Positions 21,325 to 32,040 are shown, numbered from the stretch's first letter. The stretch: 64,000 bases of DNA from Cherax quadricarinatus (GCF_038502225.1 NC_091311.1:30525236-30589235); one strand, 5' to 3'. Notes: a model not told the origin generated them from the letters alone. Program-made: numbers and translations.

Positions 21325-21366
21325 AGCTCCTGATGACGCATTGAGAAGTGTGAAAGTACTTGAGCT
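21325..21366 (+). ncRNA. Hammerhead-like motif, repeat family F
   Basis: Stem I is AGCTC 21325-21329 with GAGCT 21362-21366, five perfect pairs directly next to the core. CTGATGA lies at 21330-21336. One extra C (21337) is followed by stem II GCAT/GTGT (21338-21341 with 21348-21351; wobble pairs included), then GAAA at 21352-21355. AG-TA-CT (21355-21360) can form a short stem III, and the predicted cleavage is after T21361. It belongs to the same family as 3336-3560 and 22345-22445. The extra base matches the one in the 9307-10412 units. Activity is untested. Confidence 0.5.
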
Positions 21367-21436
21367 AAAGATTTACACCCCCTTCCGTGGCTTATCTTGC
21401 ATTCTCAAGATCGCCTGTCTGCGATTTTTTGCATAA

Positions 21437-21450
21437 TATATATATATATA

Positions 21451-21516
<66 letters not shown>
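21437..21516. repeat. (TA)n microsatellite
   Basis: A TA run has two ATAATTAT interruptions. The following 700 bp (to about 22260) show nothing recognisable. Confidence 0.95.
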
Positions 21517-21518
<2 letters not shown>

Positions 21519-22344
21519 TTCTATGAAATATAGTACGTGTATTCTATAACTTGTATGCAGTAACAAAGGAAGGCGGTACGTTTGTGTGTGTGTGTTCATA
21601 TCTTCGTATATTGATATCGCATTCTAAATACGTGCACATATAAATACACTCCTTGGGACACCACCGCATGTAAACAGCTCACCTAACCTAGGCTTGACGT
21701 GCAAATACATCAACAGATATACATGTATGCATGGGTCATACAACACGCGTGCAAATGCATATGCACTCGCACATGCACACGTGCACACATGAATGCGGAC
21801 ATGCAGAAGCTCCCCCCCTCCCCAGATGATAACCACTTTGGAACGATACGATGTAACAAAGATCAATTTAAGCACTAGAGGCAGGAAATATGTTAGACCG
21901 GATTAATAAACTGCAAAGACTACTAGAAAGCTTTGTCTATAAATAGCAGATGAACAGTGAAATGAGATCTGCGACTAGGTAGTGTTATAATTACTAGAAA
22001 TATTAAGCACTTATATGAAAAAATTATATACCGACGACACAACAATAAGGGACAATGATACAACCTTATCATGTATGAAGTAACCATACATGTTATAACA
22101 GGTCAATACTTATATTGTTACCAACAAGAAGTAACAAGTTATTTGTATCTACTGGTATTAATAGATTTATATTTTCTTCTTTCCTAGTACATAATTAGAT
22201 AGAGAAATGTATATAATTAATTTAAGAATTTATATCAAAATCTGTTTATATTCGAATAACATAGTAACTGTCAAAGCAAGACTCTGGAAGGCCTCTTCCG
22301 GCTTGGGAAGCGTAAGAGGCCAGGTAGCACCAACATGTTACCAT

Positions 22345-22445
22345 TCGTCTAAAGACAACTTCCCCTCAGTGTTGTTTTAGCTACATTGTATAGCTCCTGA
22401 TGAAGTGCAGAAAAGTGTGAAAGATGTGGAAATGAAGTTTTCAAT
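22345..22445 (+). repeat. Family F repeat copy with intact CTGATGA core
   Basis: AGCTC (22392-22396) is followed by CTGATGA (22397-22403), one A, GTGC...GTGT and GAAAG. The stem I partner downstream has degenerated (GATGTGGAAATG), so the fold is weaker than at 21325. Confidence 0.5.
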
Positions 22446-22475
22446 CTTCCATGACTTATTTTGTGTATATATGTC

Positions 22476-22730
22476 GTGCCGAATAGGTAAAACTTGCGGT
22501 TTTGGCTTAAATAACAACTCTCTTCTTGCTGGATAAGGAAAGAGAAAATTTGTGTATGCAATAATTTCGCAAAAAAATCATTCTGAACCTAACGAAAAAA
22601 ATATATATTTCATTGTGTTTCTTTATTATTAAATGAAAAAATATATCTTTAAATGTATAAGTGAAAATTTTAGAAAGGACTTATTTTTAAATGAGTTCTT
22701 GCTAATTGACAAGTTTTACCTATTCGGCAC
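22476..22730 (+). mobile_element. MITE-like element with perfect 20-bp terminal inverted repeats
   Basis: GTGCCGAATAGGTAAAACTT (22476-22495) is the exact reverse complement of 22711-22730. The element is 255 bp, A/T-rich, and lacks any open frame for a transposase. The flanks are TA-rich (GTATATATGTC on the left, ATCATATACA on the right), compatible with a TA-targeting transposon such as a mariner/Tc1 relative. Copies at 15707 and 31015 are longer (about 380 bp), so this one has an internal deletion. Confidence 0.8.
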
Positions 22731-22984
22731 ATCATATACATTAACCAGAATTGAGAAATGTGTGTTTTGAAGACAGGAGACACGGGAGAAGTGGAGATAA
22801 TATAATAGACAGTTTATTTATGGATGTGAAAAAAATGATGACAGTTATAGAAAGAACAAGAGATCATAACTAAACAGAAGCAACGATATAATGTGAATCA
22901 CGTTTTGGAAAAATATGTATTCATAAATACTGGTTAACAGCTTGAATTATATCAGGGAAGAAGCTTCTTGCTAAAAGTACTGTG

Positions 22985-22989
<5 letters not shown>

Positions 22990-23056
<67 letters not shown>
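22990..23056. repeat. (TA)n microsatellite
   Basis: This is a pure TA run. It gives the YIYIYI frames on minus. Confidence 0.95.
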
Positions 23057-23060
<4 letters not shown>

Positions 23061-23220
23061 TTTCATACGAGTGTAAAACTCTGTAACTACAAATAGGTAA
23101 CGACAAATAGGTAACGACAAATTGGTATTTAATAACAGGTATTTATATTAGGGAATTACAACTGGTAACTATATAAAGGTATCCAGAAATAGGTTCTTAC
23201 ACATTAAATCTATTTTTGTA

Positions 23221-23350
23221 CGTGTATTCACCTAATTCACCTAATCGTGGCTGCAGGGGTCGAGTGATAGCTCCTGGCCTCTCCTTTTCACTGGTCCCTA
23301 CTAGGTCCACACTCTTCCCACTCCATGAGCTCTATCATACCTCTTCTTAA
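23221..23350 (-). mobile_element. LINE group B 3' end ending in (TA)n
   Basis: The minus reading KKRYDRAHGVGRVWT leads to CCAGGAGCTATCACTCGACC, CCTGCAGCCACGATTAGGTG and AATTAGGTGAATACACG. On the upstream side the fragment is cut by (TA)n at 23356-23434. Confidence 0.85.
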
Positions 23351-23356
23351 AAAGTG

Positions 23357-23436
<80 letters not shown>

Positions 23437-23640
23437 GTCGGCCGTCTCCCACCTAGGCAAGGTGACGAAAAAGAAAGAAAATCCCCCAAAAGAAAATACT
23501 TTCATCATCATTCAGCACTTTCAACTCATACACAATGACTGTCTTTGCAGAGGCGCCCAGATACAACGGTTTAGAAGCATATAACGCAGATAACGACTAG
23601 CATCTATATAGTTTACGCAGTAGTGCCTCTATATTAGTAC
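23351..23640 (-). repeat. (TA)n followed by LINE C-type 3' tail
   Basis: After the TA run, GAGGTCGGCCGTCTCCCACC, TAGGCAAGGTGACGAAAAAG and the TTTCATCATCATTCAGCACT stretch are the inverted 3' tail shared by LINE C (46100-46145) and its SINE partner. Sequence to 23640 continues the same dispersed family (GAGGCGCCCAGATACAACGG). Confidence 0.65.
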
Positions 23641-24655
23641 TGTGTTTCTGATGTCTTAAGAGAAGCACATCAATGAATATCAATGAACTGTCTCCATGGT
23701 ATCACTAACTATGCACATATCATTTGTTGTCATTAAGTTATTTCTGTTTATTTATGGAAAATTAATTTATAATAAGCATGTTCTCATTATTGCTTTAACA
23801 AATAACTGTAATAATTTTTCCTTTAAACATTTCAGGTACATTTATATTGAGTTCTTGCCTTCAATAAATGAAAATTGTAATGCCAATAATAAATAAGTAG
23901 AATACCCAAGATGAAAACTGGTCTTTCTTTTTAATAAAGAGCGCGGAGCAAGGAGGGGTGTCCCACCAGAGCCAATAAAATATGTCACAGTTGTAGCTCT
24001 TGTTATGCAGAGCAGTTTGCAGCTGCTACATAGTAAGGTGCGGTTGCCAACCCAAACATCTTACTTGAGAATGCTGAAGAACGCGTGGACGCCAGACCAA
24101 TGTAGCCGAGAGAACAATGTGCTTGTGGGGAATTTGCTGTAATGAACAGGCGATACCCACGAGTGTTTAAAGTAATATCAACCACCAACTAAATTCAGTA
24201 ATAAAGAGAATGAAATCTGCCAGCTTGAGACGTTTTAACCCATTTGTCGGTGTGATAATTATATCGTGAAATTTTGCAGAGTAAATGCCCTTTAGAAAAG
24301 TATTTGGATACAGAGCAATTGCAGATTTTTCTACAGGGCACTGATGGCGGCCATTTTCGGAGACTGCCCTTTTTTACTGTTATGAGAGCTACTCCTTGAT
24401 GCACAAAAATCTCAAACACTGAAACAGTTATTTGAGACTAATTTTATTTTCATGTGCAAGAGTGTTGACACAATCTTCCACAAGTGCACAGAGCAGTGCA
24501 ATTTACAATTGCCTTGATATAGTTTCACTGTCCTCTGTATCCTGTACCGTCGTTTTTTGAGTGTGGTAGTTCCTGATAGGCCTGGACTGCTTCTGTTATT
24601 GTAGTACAACATCATGACAAATCATGTCAATGTTAAGAGGATGGAAGTTCAGAGA
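23641..24655 (-). other. Non-repetitive stretch; possible 3' UTR on minus
   Basis: No repeat family from this window is visible. On minus, an AATAAA hexamer lies near 24441-24446, about 210 nt downstream of the stop codon at 24656-24658, and could end a transcript. The small open frames at 24003-24188 and 24195-24419 show no family motif. Confidence 0.35.
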
Positions 24656-24863
24656 CTATGACCATCTGGTACCAAGAGATGCAAGGCTGGCATGCAGGCC
24701 TCTTATGACATTGAAATGCTGCCTTAATTCCCTGTCCCTCATCCAGTCGTGATGGCTTTGGTGTTCGTGGTAGGCAGTCTTGTCAAAACCTTCGAGATTC
24801 TCAGCCATGATTTTGTATTCTATTCTTTTGAGCAAGTGGACATTGTAACACTTGTGGTAAGTC
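24656..24863 (-). CDS. Possible terminal coding exon, unknown protein
   Basis: On minus, ATATGCTGTTTCAG precedes base 24863 and makes a good 3' splice site. From there one frame stays open for 68 codons to a TAG at 24658-24656. It reads TYHKCYNVHLLKRIEYKIMA (first codon completed by one base from the preceding exon), then NLEGFDKTAYHEHQSHHDW, MRDRELRQHFNVIRGLHAS and LASLGTRWS. The composition is protein-like and the region is free of repeats. I do not recognise the family. The entry phase does not match the exit phase of the exon at 27602-27755, so another exon would lie between them or they belong to different genes. Confidence 0.4.
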
Positions 24864-25740
24864 CTGAAACAGCATATTTATTTCAATCTATCGTCAGACA
24901 GTGTGCACTGGAAGATGCAGACTTATGAAGTTTTCATCCTTGTATAATTGGCTCATTGTAATTCAGAACCGTTTAAAATTTGTTCACTGAAGTGCAAATA
25001 ACTATTAACTAGTAACCCACACCTCATCAATCTATGACTAGAAATGCGATAAAGAATAGTTCACAACAAAATATTTTTTTTCATAATGCACCCACGCACA
25101 GGACGTTATGAAGGGGATGTGATGTACTGTATCATATTCCTTTACCTGTAGACCTAAACTGTAATTAAATATTTATTAGATATTACTGGAGATTCATGTG
25201 ATGGGAAGCATTAACACAAAGTTTATATCACGAAAGAATACAAGACTACTTTATGAATATAAATATGACCTGCCTTCGATAACATAACCCAGTATGTACG
25301 TTGAGCACATTTCAGATAAATGAGATATTAGTGTAAAAGATTCTAGGACCAAATAAAAAAAACATTTTTCATGTTACAACGCATTTCTATATCTCCACAT
25401 AACTCAGTGCTGGCCATTTGGTAAAATAACCAACATGCTTTTACACTTGGAAAAAAGTCTCCTTGGAGTGTCCAAAAACCTTTATTTGAATCTTTCTTAA
25501 TTCTATTCAAAAGATTATTCTTTTATCAAACCTACAGTTCTTCCGTGTTTCTCTCCTATCTGCTGGCCTACTGGAAGACTTAAAACAAAAAAAGGATACG
25601 ATAATATCGTTAAACATTTCACTATTGCTCCAACAGACTGGATTTATTATTTGGGAAGTACCATCTCTCAGGCTGCCTTATCCCACTCCCAGTGAAAATG
25701 GAGTATGTCATCAGCTTCATCAGTGCGAGACAATCAATGC
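24864..25740. other. No recognisable feature; likely intron or spacer
   Basis: The sequence is A/T-rich with stops in all frames and no repeat family in common with the rest of the window. Confidence 0.4.
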
Positions 25741-25756
25741 TAAAATATTTATATCT

Positions 25757-25784
25757 GCACACACACACACACACACACACACAC
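25757..25784. repeat. (CA)n at LINE B 5' junction
   Basis: A CA run sits directly before the LINE B coding phrase ALNYRPVSLT, the same junction seen at 49231-49297. Confidence 0.9.
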
Positions 25785-26760
25785 GAAGCATTAAACTACA
25801 GACCAGTGTCACTGACATGTATAGTATGCATGGTCACGGAGATTATCAGGAGAAGAGCAGTGGAGCACCTAGAAAGGAATGAGCTTATCAACGACAACCA
25901 GCACGGTTTCAGGGACGGGAAGTCCTGTGTCACAAACCTACTGGAGTTCTATGACAGGGTGACAGCAGTAAGACAAGAGAGAGAAGGCTTTTGATACAAT
26001 TCCACACAAGAGATTAGCGCAAAAGCTGGAGGACCAGGCAGGGATAACAGGGAAGGCACTACAATGGATCAAGGAATACCTGCCAGGAAGACAACGGCGA
26101 GTCATGGTACACGGCGAGGTGTCAGAGTGGGCGCCTGTAACGACCGGGGTGCCACAGTGGTCAGTCTTAGGACCAGTCCTGTTTCTGGTATTTGTGAACG
26201 ACATGACGGAAGGAATAGACCCCGAAGTGTCCCTGTCTGCATATGATGTGAAGTTGATGAGAAGAATTCAATCGGACGATGATCAAACAGAACTACAAAA
26301 GGATCTGGACATGCTACAGGCCTGGTCCAGCAACTGGCTCCTGGAGTTCAACCCCACCAAGTGCAAAGTCGTGAAGATTGGGTAAGGGCTGAGAAGATCA
26401 CAGACGGAGTACAGTCTAGGGGGCCAGAGACTACAAACCTCATTCATGGAAAAGGATATTGGTGCGAGTATAACACCGGGCACATCTCTTGAGGTGCACA
26501 TCAATCAACATCTCTTTGGTCAAAGAGAGGCATGTATAGGCGAATCTAAAGAGGAGAGGGGCAGCTAAGAAATCAATATATTCAGTTAGAGAGAGAAAAA
26601 AGGGAATAAGAAAAGCAGAGAGAGATTATGAGGTTAAAGTCGTTAAGGAATCGAACACTAACCCAAAAGGATTCTTTCAGATATACAGAAGATTAGGGAC
26701 AAGATAGGCCTACTTAAAAGTTGCTAGGGTCAGCTTACTTCCTCTCAGTTTTTACACAGG
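25785..26760 (+). pseudogene. LINE group B reverse transcriptase, frameshifted
   Basis: It starts EALNYRPVSLTCIVCMV, NDNQHGFRDGKSCVTNLLEF (25880-25945), then loses a short piece and shifts frame at about 25983 (KAFDTIPHKRLAQKL). VTTGVPQWSVLGPVLFLVF follows, with the Q-G pair changed to Q-W, then SAYDVKLMRRI in place of the FADD box, and LEFNPTKCKVVKIG with a stop at 26383. The remainder to 26510 matches the connector region. From 26510 to 26760 the text ESNTNPKGFFQIYRRL-like belongs to a region normally upstream of the reverse transcriptase, so the copy is rearranged. Confidence 0.8.
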
Positions 26761-26767
26761 AAGATAC

Positions 26768-27290
26768 TGGAGTTTACCTGGAGTTTACCTGGAGAGAGTT
26801 CCGGGGGTCAACGCCCCCGCGGCCCAGTCTGTGACCAGGCCTCCTGGTGGATCAGAGCCTGATCAACCAGGCTGTTACTGCTGGCTGCACGCAAACCAAT
26901 GTACGAGTCACAGCCTGGCTGGTCAGGAACTGACTTTAGGTGCTTGTCCAGTGCCAGCTTGAAGACTGCCAGGGGTCTGTTGGTAATCCCCCTTATGTAT
27001 GCTGGGAGGCAGTTGAACAGTCTCGGGCCCCTGACACTTATTGTATGGTCTCTTAACATGCTAGTGACACCCCTGCTTTTCATTGGGGGTATGTTGCATC
27101 GTCTGCCAAGTCTTTTGCTTTCGTAGAGAGTGATTTTCATGTGCAAGTTCGGTACTAGTCCCTCTAGGATTTTCCAGGTGTATATAATCATGTATCTCTC
27201 CCGCCTGTGTTCCAGGGAATACAGGTTCAGGAACCTCAAGCGCTCCCAGTAATTGAGGTGTTTTATCTCCGTTATGCGCGCAGTACAATG
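26768..27290 (-). mobile_element. LINE group A 3' end, well preserved
   Basis: The minus frame 27239-26808 (143 residues) reads YTWKILEGLVPNLHMKITL, YESKRLGRRCNIPPMKSRG, LFNCLPAYIRGITNRPLAVF and PGCDSYIGLRAASSNSLVD. The 3' end has two CTCCAGGTAAA units at 26768-26795. It is younger-looking than most group A fragments, but it is 5'-truncated near 27290 and contains no catalytic region. Confidence 0.9.
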
Positions 27291-27299
27291 TTGTTATAC

Positions 27300-27601
27300 C
27301 AATCTTATTTAATAATATAAACAAACTTACCTCTACCATATATTAAACAATTAAAATCACTGTATTATGTGTTCTTCAATTTCTTGAAGCTCTAAAAAAT
27401 ATTATACCTTAAGATATAAAAATTACACTGAAGTGTTACTAGAGCTACAGAAAAATATTAATTTGCCAAAAAACCTAATGCAAGGTACGTGAAACTCTCG
27501 AGGAAACTTCACATCAACGTTAAACTTAAAACTACTTACAAGACATGGCCCAAAATATTAAGATACTTAATAAGTGATCTGACAAAACAATGGAAACTTA
27601 C
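27300..27601. other. Putative intron sequence
   Basis: A/T-rich sequence follows the donor site of the exon at 27602-27755 (reading minus). It contains no recognised element. Confidence 0.4.
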
Positions 27602-27755
27602 CTGTTTTATGAAGACTCCTCCCTTGACTTTTTCTGTTGAGACTGGCAATGTTATGGTCCACATGATTAAGGTATCATCAGGAAAGAGACAGCGTATATG
27701 GTGAATCACATCCACCATTTCTTTCTTATAGGTGTCTTCTTGCATGGCGCCCCAT
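27602..27755 (-). CDS. Internal exon, PC-esterase (PCED1/FAM113)-like
   Basis: On minus, TTGTTGACTTGCAG precedes base 27755 (3' splice site) and AAACAG is followed by GTAAGTTTCC at 27601 (strong donor). The 154-nt exon completes one codon, then gives 51 codons: WGAMQEDTYKKEMVDVI, HHIRCLFPDDTLIMWT and ITLPVSTEKVKGGVFIKQ. The pattern Y-K-x(8,9)-I...LP/FPDDTL-x-W-x-x-TLPV...V-x-GG is that of PC-esterase domain proteins, a GDSL-like acyl-esterase group, in the strand-turn region before the catalytic Asp/His end. Those catalytic residues are not in this exon. Neighbouring exons were not found. LINE and microsatellite insertions fill the surrounding putative introns. Family assignment is from remembered motif pattern. 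Confidence 0.55.
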
Positions 27756-27964
27756 CTGCAAGTCAACAATATGCTGCTAATTGTTAAGTGTTTAATGATA
27801 AACCTCTATCATAAAAACTAAATTTTAATGCTTCTGTTAATTAATTCTACCTTTATCATGCATATTAAATCACTAAGTAAACAACAGGAAAACATTACAA
27901 TCATAGTCACTGTTGCATTTAAAGGCTAACTCTAATACGTAATAAAATCCCTATTTAAATGGGA

Positions 27965-28080
27965 AGGTGTGGAGTTACTAAAAGTATTAGTGACAGGAAT
28001 GAAGAGAGGCTGTTGAGGAGGTTTGGTCATTTAGAGAGAATGGAACAAAGTAGAATGACTTGGAGAGCTGTTACGACTTT
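27965..28080 (+). mobile_element. LINE group C fragment
   Basis: AATGAAGAGAGGCTGTTGAG, GAGGTTTGGTCATTTAGAGA and GAATGGAACAAAGTAGAATG match the LRRFGHLERMEQSRM-type region also seen at 45715-45785. Only about 110 bp is present. Confidence 0.65.
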
Positions 28081-28189
28081 GATGTCGTAACTTAAATAAA
28101 ATGGTTCTGGCTCCTAAAGGCTGCTTACTAGCGATATTCCAGAAATAATATATTATGTAGAACAGGACGATAATAAACTATGCACAATT

Positions 28190-29902
28190 TGGAGTCACAA
28201 GTGACATGGACCTGTTGCTGCCTCCAGCAGCAACAGCCTGGTTGACCAGGAAAGCACCAGACGAGCCTGGCCTATGGCCGGGCTCAGAGAGTAGAGAAAC
28301 TCCACAAAATCTTCAAAAGTATATCAAAGGTAAAGGTCTTTAAACAAATAGATAAATTACAACCAAACAAATCCCCAGGCCTGATGCACTATACGCAAGG
28401 GTTCTAAAGCAATGTAAAGAGAAGCTTAGCAAACCTTTGGCTGATTTTTTATTATATCACTACAAACTGGCATGGTGCCACTTAAGTGGAAAATGGCAAA
28501 TGTGATACCTATTTTCAAAGCAGGTGACAGGTCCTTTGCTTCGAGCTATAGACCAATAAGCCTTACCTCCACAGTGGGAAAATTTATTGAATAATTAATT
28601 GCCGAGGCAATTCGTAACCACCTTGAAAGGAATAAACTGATTAATGAATCTCAGCACGGCTTTACAAAAGGGAGTTCCTGTCTTACGAATTTATTAACTT
28701 CTTTCACTAAGGTATCTGAGGCGGATCATGGTAATGAATATGATATTGTGTATATGGACTTCAGTAAGGCTTTTAATGGAGTCCCACATCAGAGACTATT
28801 AAGGAAAATTAAGGCACACGGAATAGGAAAAAAAAATCTGGACAGAGGCATGGTTGACAGGCAGCAGAGAGTTGGCATAAATGGAAAGAAATCAGAGTGG
28901 TGTTCCACAGGGGTCAGTGATGGGCCCCTTGTTGTTTGTAATCTACATAAACGACACGGATGAGGGAATAAATAGCGACATAAGCAAATTTGCCGATGAC
29001 ACTAAAATAAGCCGTCGAATTCATTCTAATGAGAACATTAGAGCACTCCAAGAAGATTTGAATAGACTGATGCAGTGGTCGGAGCAGTGGCAGATGCAAA
29101 TGCAAAGTTCTAAACATCGGACAGGAAAATAACCATGCCACATATAAACTAAATAATGTAGATCTTAATAGTGCTGATTGCGAAAAGGATTTTGGAGTTC
29201 AGGTTAGCAGAAATCTAAAACAATACACAAGTGTTCGCAATAAAGCGAACAGAATCCTTGGTTTCATATCAAGAAGCATAAATAATAGGAGTCCTCATTT
29301 TATTTAACTCTACATATCCTTGGATAGGTCTAATTTAGATTATGCTGCACAGTTCTAGTCACCGTATTACAGAATGGATATAAATGCACTGGAAAAGGTA
29401 CAAAGGAGGATGACAACGTTGATCCCATGTGTCAGAAATCTTCCCTACGAGGATAGACTTATGGCCCTGAATCTGCACTCTCTAGAAAGGCATAGAATTA
29501 GGGGAAATATGATTGAGGTGTATAAATGGAAATAAAGGGAATGTAAATAGCATGCTAAAATTATCTAGCCAAGACAGGACTCACAGGAATAGTTTTAAGT
29601 TGGAAAAGTTCAGATTCAGGATGCATATAGGAAAGCATTGGCTTGGTAATAGAGTTGTGGATGATTGAAACAAACTTCCGAGTACAGTCATAGAAGCTAA
29701 GACGTTGTGTGGTTTTAAAAATAGCTTGGATAAATACATGAGTGGGTGTGGGTGGGTGTGAGATGGACCTGACTAACTTGCGTTAATAGGTCTGATGTCG
29801 TGCTCCTTCCTTAAGTGGATGTGACCTTACCTGACTAGGTTGGGTCATTGGCTCAAGCCGGTAGGAGACTTGGACCTGCTTCGCATGGGCCAGTAGGCCT
29901 GC
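28190..29902 (+). pseudogene. LINE group D reverse transcriptase
   Basis: This is a third reverse transcriptase type. In shifting frames it reads SYRPISLTSTVGKFIE (28546-28592), ESQHGFTKGSSCLTNLLTSF, DIVYMDFSKAFNGVPHQRLL (28742-28800; first catalytic Asp kept), SGVPQGSVMGPLLFVIYIND (28892-28951) and SKFADDTKISRRI (28982-29020; FADD intact). C-terminal text includes RMTTLIPCVRNLPYEDRLM and NLHSLERHRIRGNMIEVYK. The 3' part ends GACCTGCTTCGCATGGGCCA and GTAGGCCTGCTGCC near 29900. At least five frameshifts or stops make it non-functional, although both catalytic boxes survive. Confidence 0.85.
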
Positions 29903-30515
29903 TGCCAGTAGGACTTCTGCAGCATACGGGCGCCTAGCAAACTTAAGAACAGCATTCCGGCATCTTAATAAGGAATCGTTCAGGACCCTGTACACTGTGT
30001 AAGTTAGGCCCATATTGGAGTACGCAGCACCAGTTTGGAACCCATACCTAGCCAAGCATGTAAGGAAACTAGAGAAAGTGAAAAGGTTTGCAACAAAACT
30101 AGTCCTGGTGCTATTGGGTATGTCCTACGAAGAGTGGTTAAGGAAAATCGACCTGACGACACTAGAAGGCAGGAGGGATAGGGGGGAATATGATAACGAC
30201 ATATAAAATACAGAGAGGAATCGATAAGGTGGACAGAGACAGGATGTTCCAGAGATGGGACACATCAACAAGGGGTCTCAGTTGGAAGTTGAAGACTCAG
30301 ATGAATCACAGGGATGTTAGGAAGTATTTCTTCAGCCACAGCGTTGTCATGAAGCGGAATAGTCTGTAGTGGAGGCAGAATCCATACATAGTTTAAGAAG
30401 AGGTATGATAAAGTTCATGGAGCGGGAAGAGTGACCTGGTAGCGGCCAGTGAAGAGGCGGGGCCAGGAGCTATGAATCGACCCCTGCAACCACAACTAGG
30501 TGAGTACGCTCATCA
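29903..30515 (+). pseudogene. LINE group B C-terminal region and 3' end
   Basis: It starts GCAGCATACGGGCGCC directly after LINE D. One frame gives YAAPVWNPYLAKHVRKLEKV and RFATKLV (30015-30105), then SYEEWLRKIDLTTLEGRRD, QRWDTSTRGLSWKLKTQMN in another frame, and ends CCTGCAACCACAACTAGGTG and AGTACGC at 30487-30511. It lacks the catalytic boxes. The LINE D/B junction suggests a template switch or insertion at the D 3' end. Confidence 0.85.
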
Positions 30516-31014
30516 CTCATGGGTAGCTAGAGATGATGTGGTCACATAGTGCACTCTGTTCTGTGTGGTACTAGTTAAAAGGCGCAATGCCAGCAAGTAG
30601 GTTAATAAAAACGACTCTTATAAGAACAAATTTTTATTAGGCAACATTTCACTCGAAAGCGAGCATTCACAAGTCACTGACTTGTTAAATTATCATCATA
30701 ACTAAACGCTAAACCCAGTAACTTCTTAAAAGCTCACCATTACCTTGCTATCAGTTTTGTTTCACCTTCGTAACGGCGTTCAGTGCCGTTGAGTGTTTAC
30801 CTTCGTCTGTGTAGTTGTCTTTAGATAATTCTTGAATGAAATGGTGATGATGCAAGGATCAGCATCCGCTTTACTTAATTACATTTACGTTGAAGAAGAA
30901 AGAGGATGAGAGGAAACGGTTATAGATGACGCGATAGAATCGGCGTGACATAAATGAATGTTAACGAACGAGAAAATAAACCAGTTGAGAGACGTTAATA
31001 ACGCAAAAGGTATG
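30516..31014. other. Unassigned
   Basis: GGCAACATTTCACTCGAAAG, CGAGCATTCACAAG (30640-30675, minus) has the same general order as the hammerhead-like repeats (hairpin CTCGCTTTCGAG then TGAAAT), but no CTGATGA core. Nothing else is recognised. Confidence 0.35.
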
Positions 31015-31397
31015 CCTTTACGAATAGGTAAAACTTGCGATTTTGGCTTAAATAGCAACGCTCTTCTTGCCGAATAAGGCAAGCAAAAATTTCTGTATGC
31101 AATAATTTCCCAAAATTCATTCTGAGCCTAACGAAAAAAATATATTTCATTGTGTTTATTTATTATTAAATTACTGTAAACTTATCTAAAATATATTTAG
31201 TTGGATTACGCTAAAATAAAGTGTGCTTGTTTTAATATGGTTTGGTAAGTTTTTTAAGGTTCTTTTGGTACAAATTTATTAATTTTTATGTCAACATAAA
31301 TGAAAAAAATATTTCTTTAAACGTATAATTGAAACATTTTAGAAAGGACTTAATTTTAAGCGAGTTCTTGTTAATTGTCCAGTTTTATCTATTCAGC

Positions 31398-31399
<2 letters not shown>
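31015..31399 (+). mobile_element. MITE-like element, full-length copy
   Basis: CGAATAGGTAAAACTTGCGA (31021) and CCAGTTTTATCTATTCAGCAC (31379-31399) are inverted ends of the 22476-22730 family. The interior shares GCAATAATTTCCCAAAATTC and TTCATTGTGTTTATTTATTA phrases. The right end abuts (TA)n. Confidence 0.8.
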
Positions 31400-31487
<88 letters not shown>

Positions 31488-31490
31488 AAC
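31400..31490. repeat. (TA)n(CA)n microsatellite
   Basis: TA repeats change to CA repeats at 31471. Confidence 0.95.
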
Positions 31491-31496
31491 ACTGAT

Positions 31497-31625
31497 CTCT
31501 GGCTGAAGGAGACTCGAACCTACGAACCTTGGAACAAGGTACGCAGTGCCTTACCATTCTCACCACCTTGGAGTCCAACTTCCGCTAGACGTTGATCCAA
31601 GGCAGCCAGCTTTCACGTAGAAGGC
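31497..31625 (-). repeat. tRNA-derived SINE head
   Basis: On minus, GGTGGTGAGAATGGTAAGGC and ACTGCGTACC resemble a box A-bearing tRNA 5' half, and GGTTCGTAGGTTCGAGTCTC contains box B (GGTTCGAGTCT, 31508-31518). It sits between (TA)n blocks. Because acceptor-stem pairing is absent, I treat it as a SINE and not a tRNA gene. Confidence 0.65.
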
Positions 31626-31683
31626 TTACAGCTCTTCATCTCATCCCCTGCATGCATCAGCCTTGCTAGAGATTTTAACAATG

Positions 31684-31684
<1 letters not shown>

Positions 31685-31755
<71 letters not shown>

Positions 31756-31960
31756 GTTAAGACACTTTTGCAATATCTAGTTATCTTTATTGTAGACGTT
31801 TCGCCATCCAGTGGCTTTATCAATACAGATTATTGGACATAATGAGAAAATAGAAGAACTATATACATAAGATGAGGTAATCAGTCCCTCAGCCTTGAAG
31901 GTGGTGTTTACAGAATCTGTATTGATAATGCCACTGGATGGCGAAACGTCTACAATAAAG

Positions 31961-31965
<5 letters not shown>
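31685..31965. repeat. (TA)n, then hammerhead-like repeat G variant (foldback)
   Basis: After TA repeats (31685-31751), ATCTTTATTGTAGACGTTTC and GCCATCCAGTGGC (31788-31815) form one arm. The inverse, GCCACTGGATGGCGAAACG and TCTACAATAAAGAT (31932-31963), forms the other. On the sense strand the core is TTGATAA (or TTGATAATG-shifted), with an extra base before the GCCA hairpin and then GAAA. The CTGATGA core is mutated. The right arm ends at the (TA)n that borders the giant palindrome. Confidence 0.65.

Positions 31966-32038
<73 letters not shown>
31964..32038. repeat. (TA)n at left boundary of the palindrome
   Basis: The left arm homology runs out within this TA block. The right arm ends in (TA)n at 45452-45503. 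Sequence outside differs on the two sides. Confidence 0.9.
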
Positions 32039-32040
<2 letters not shown>

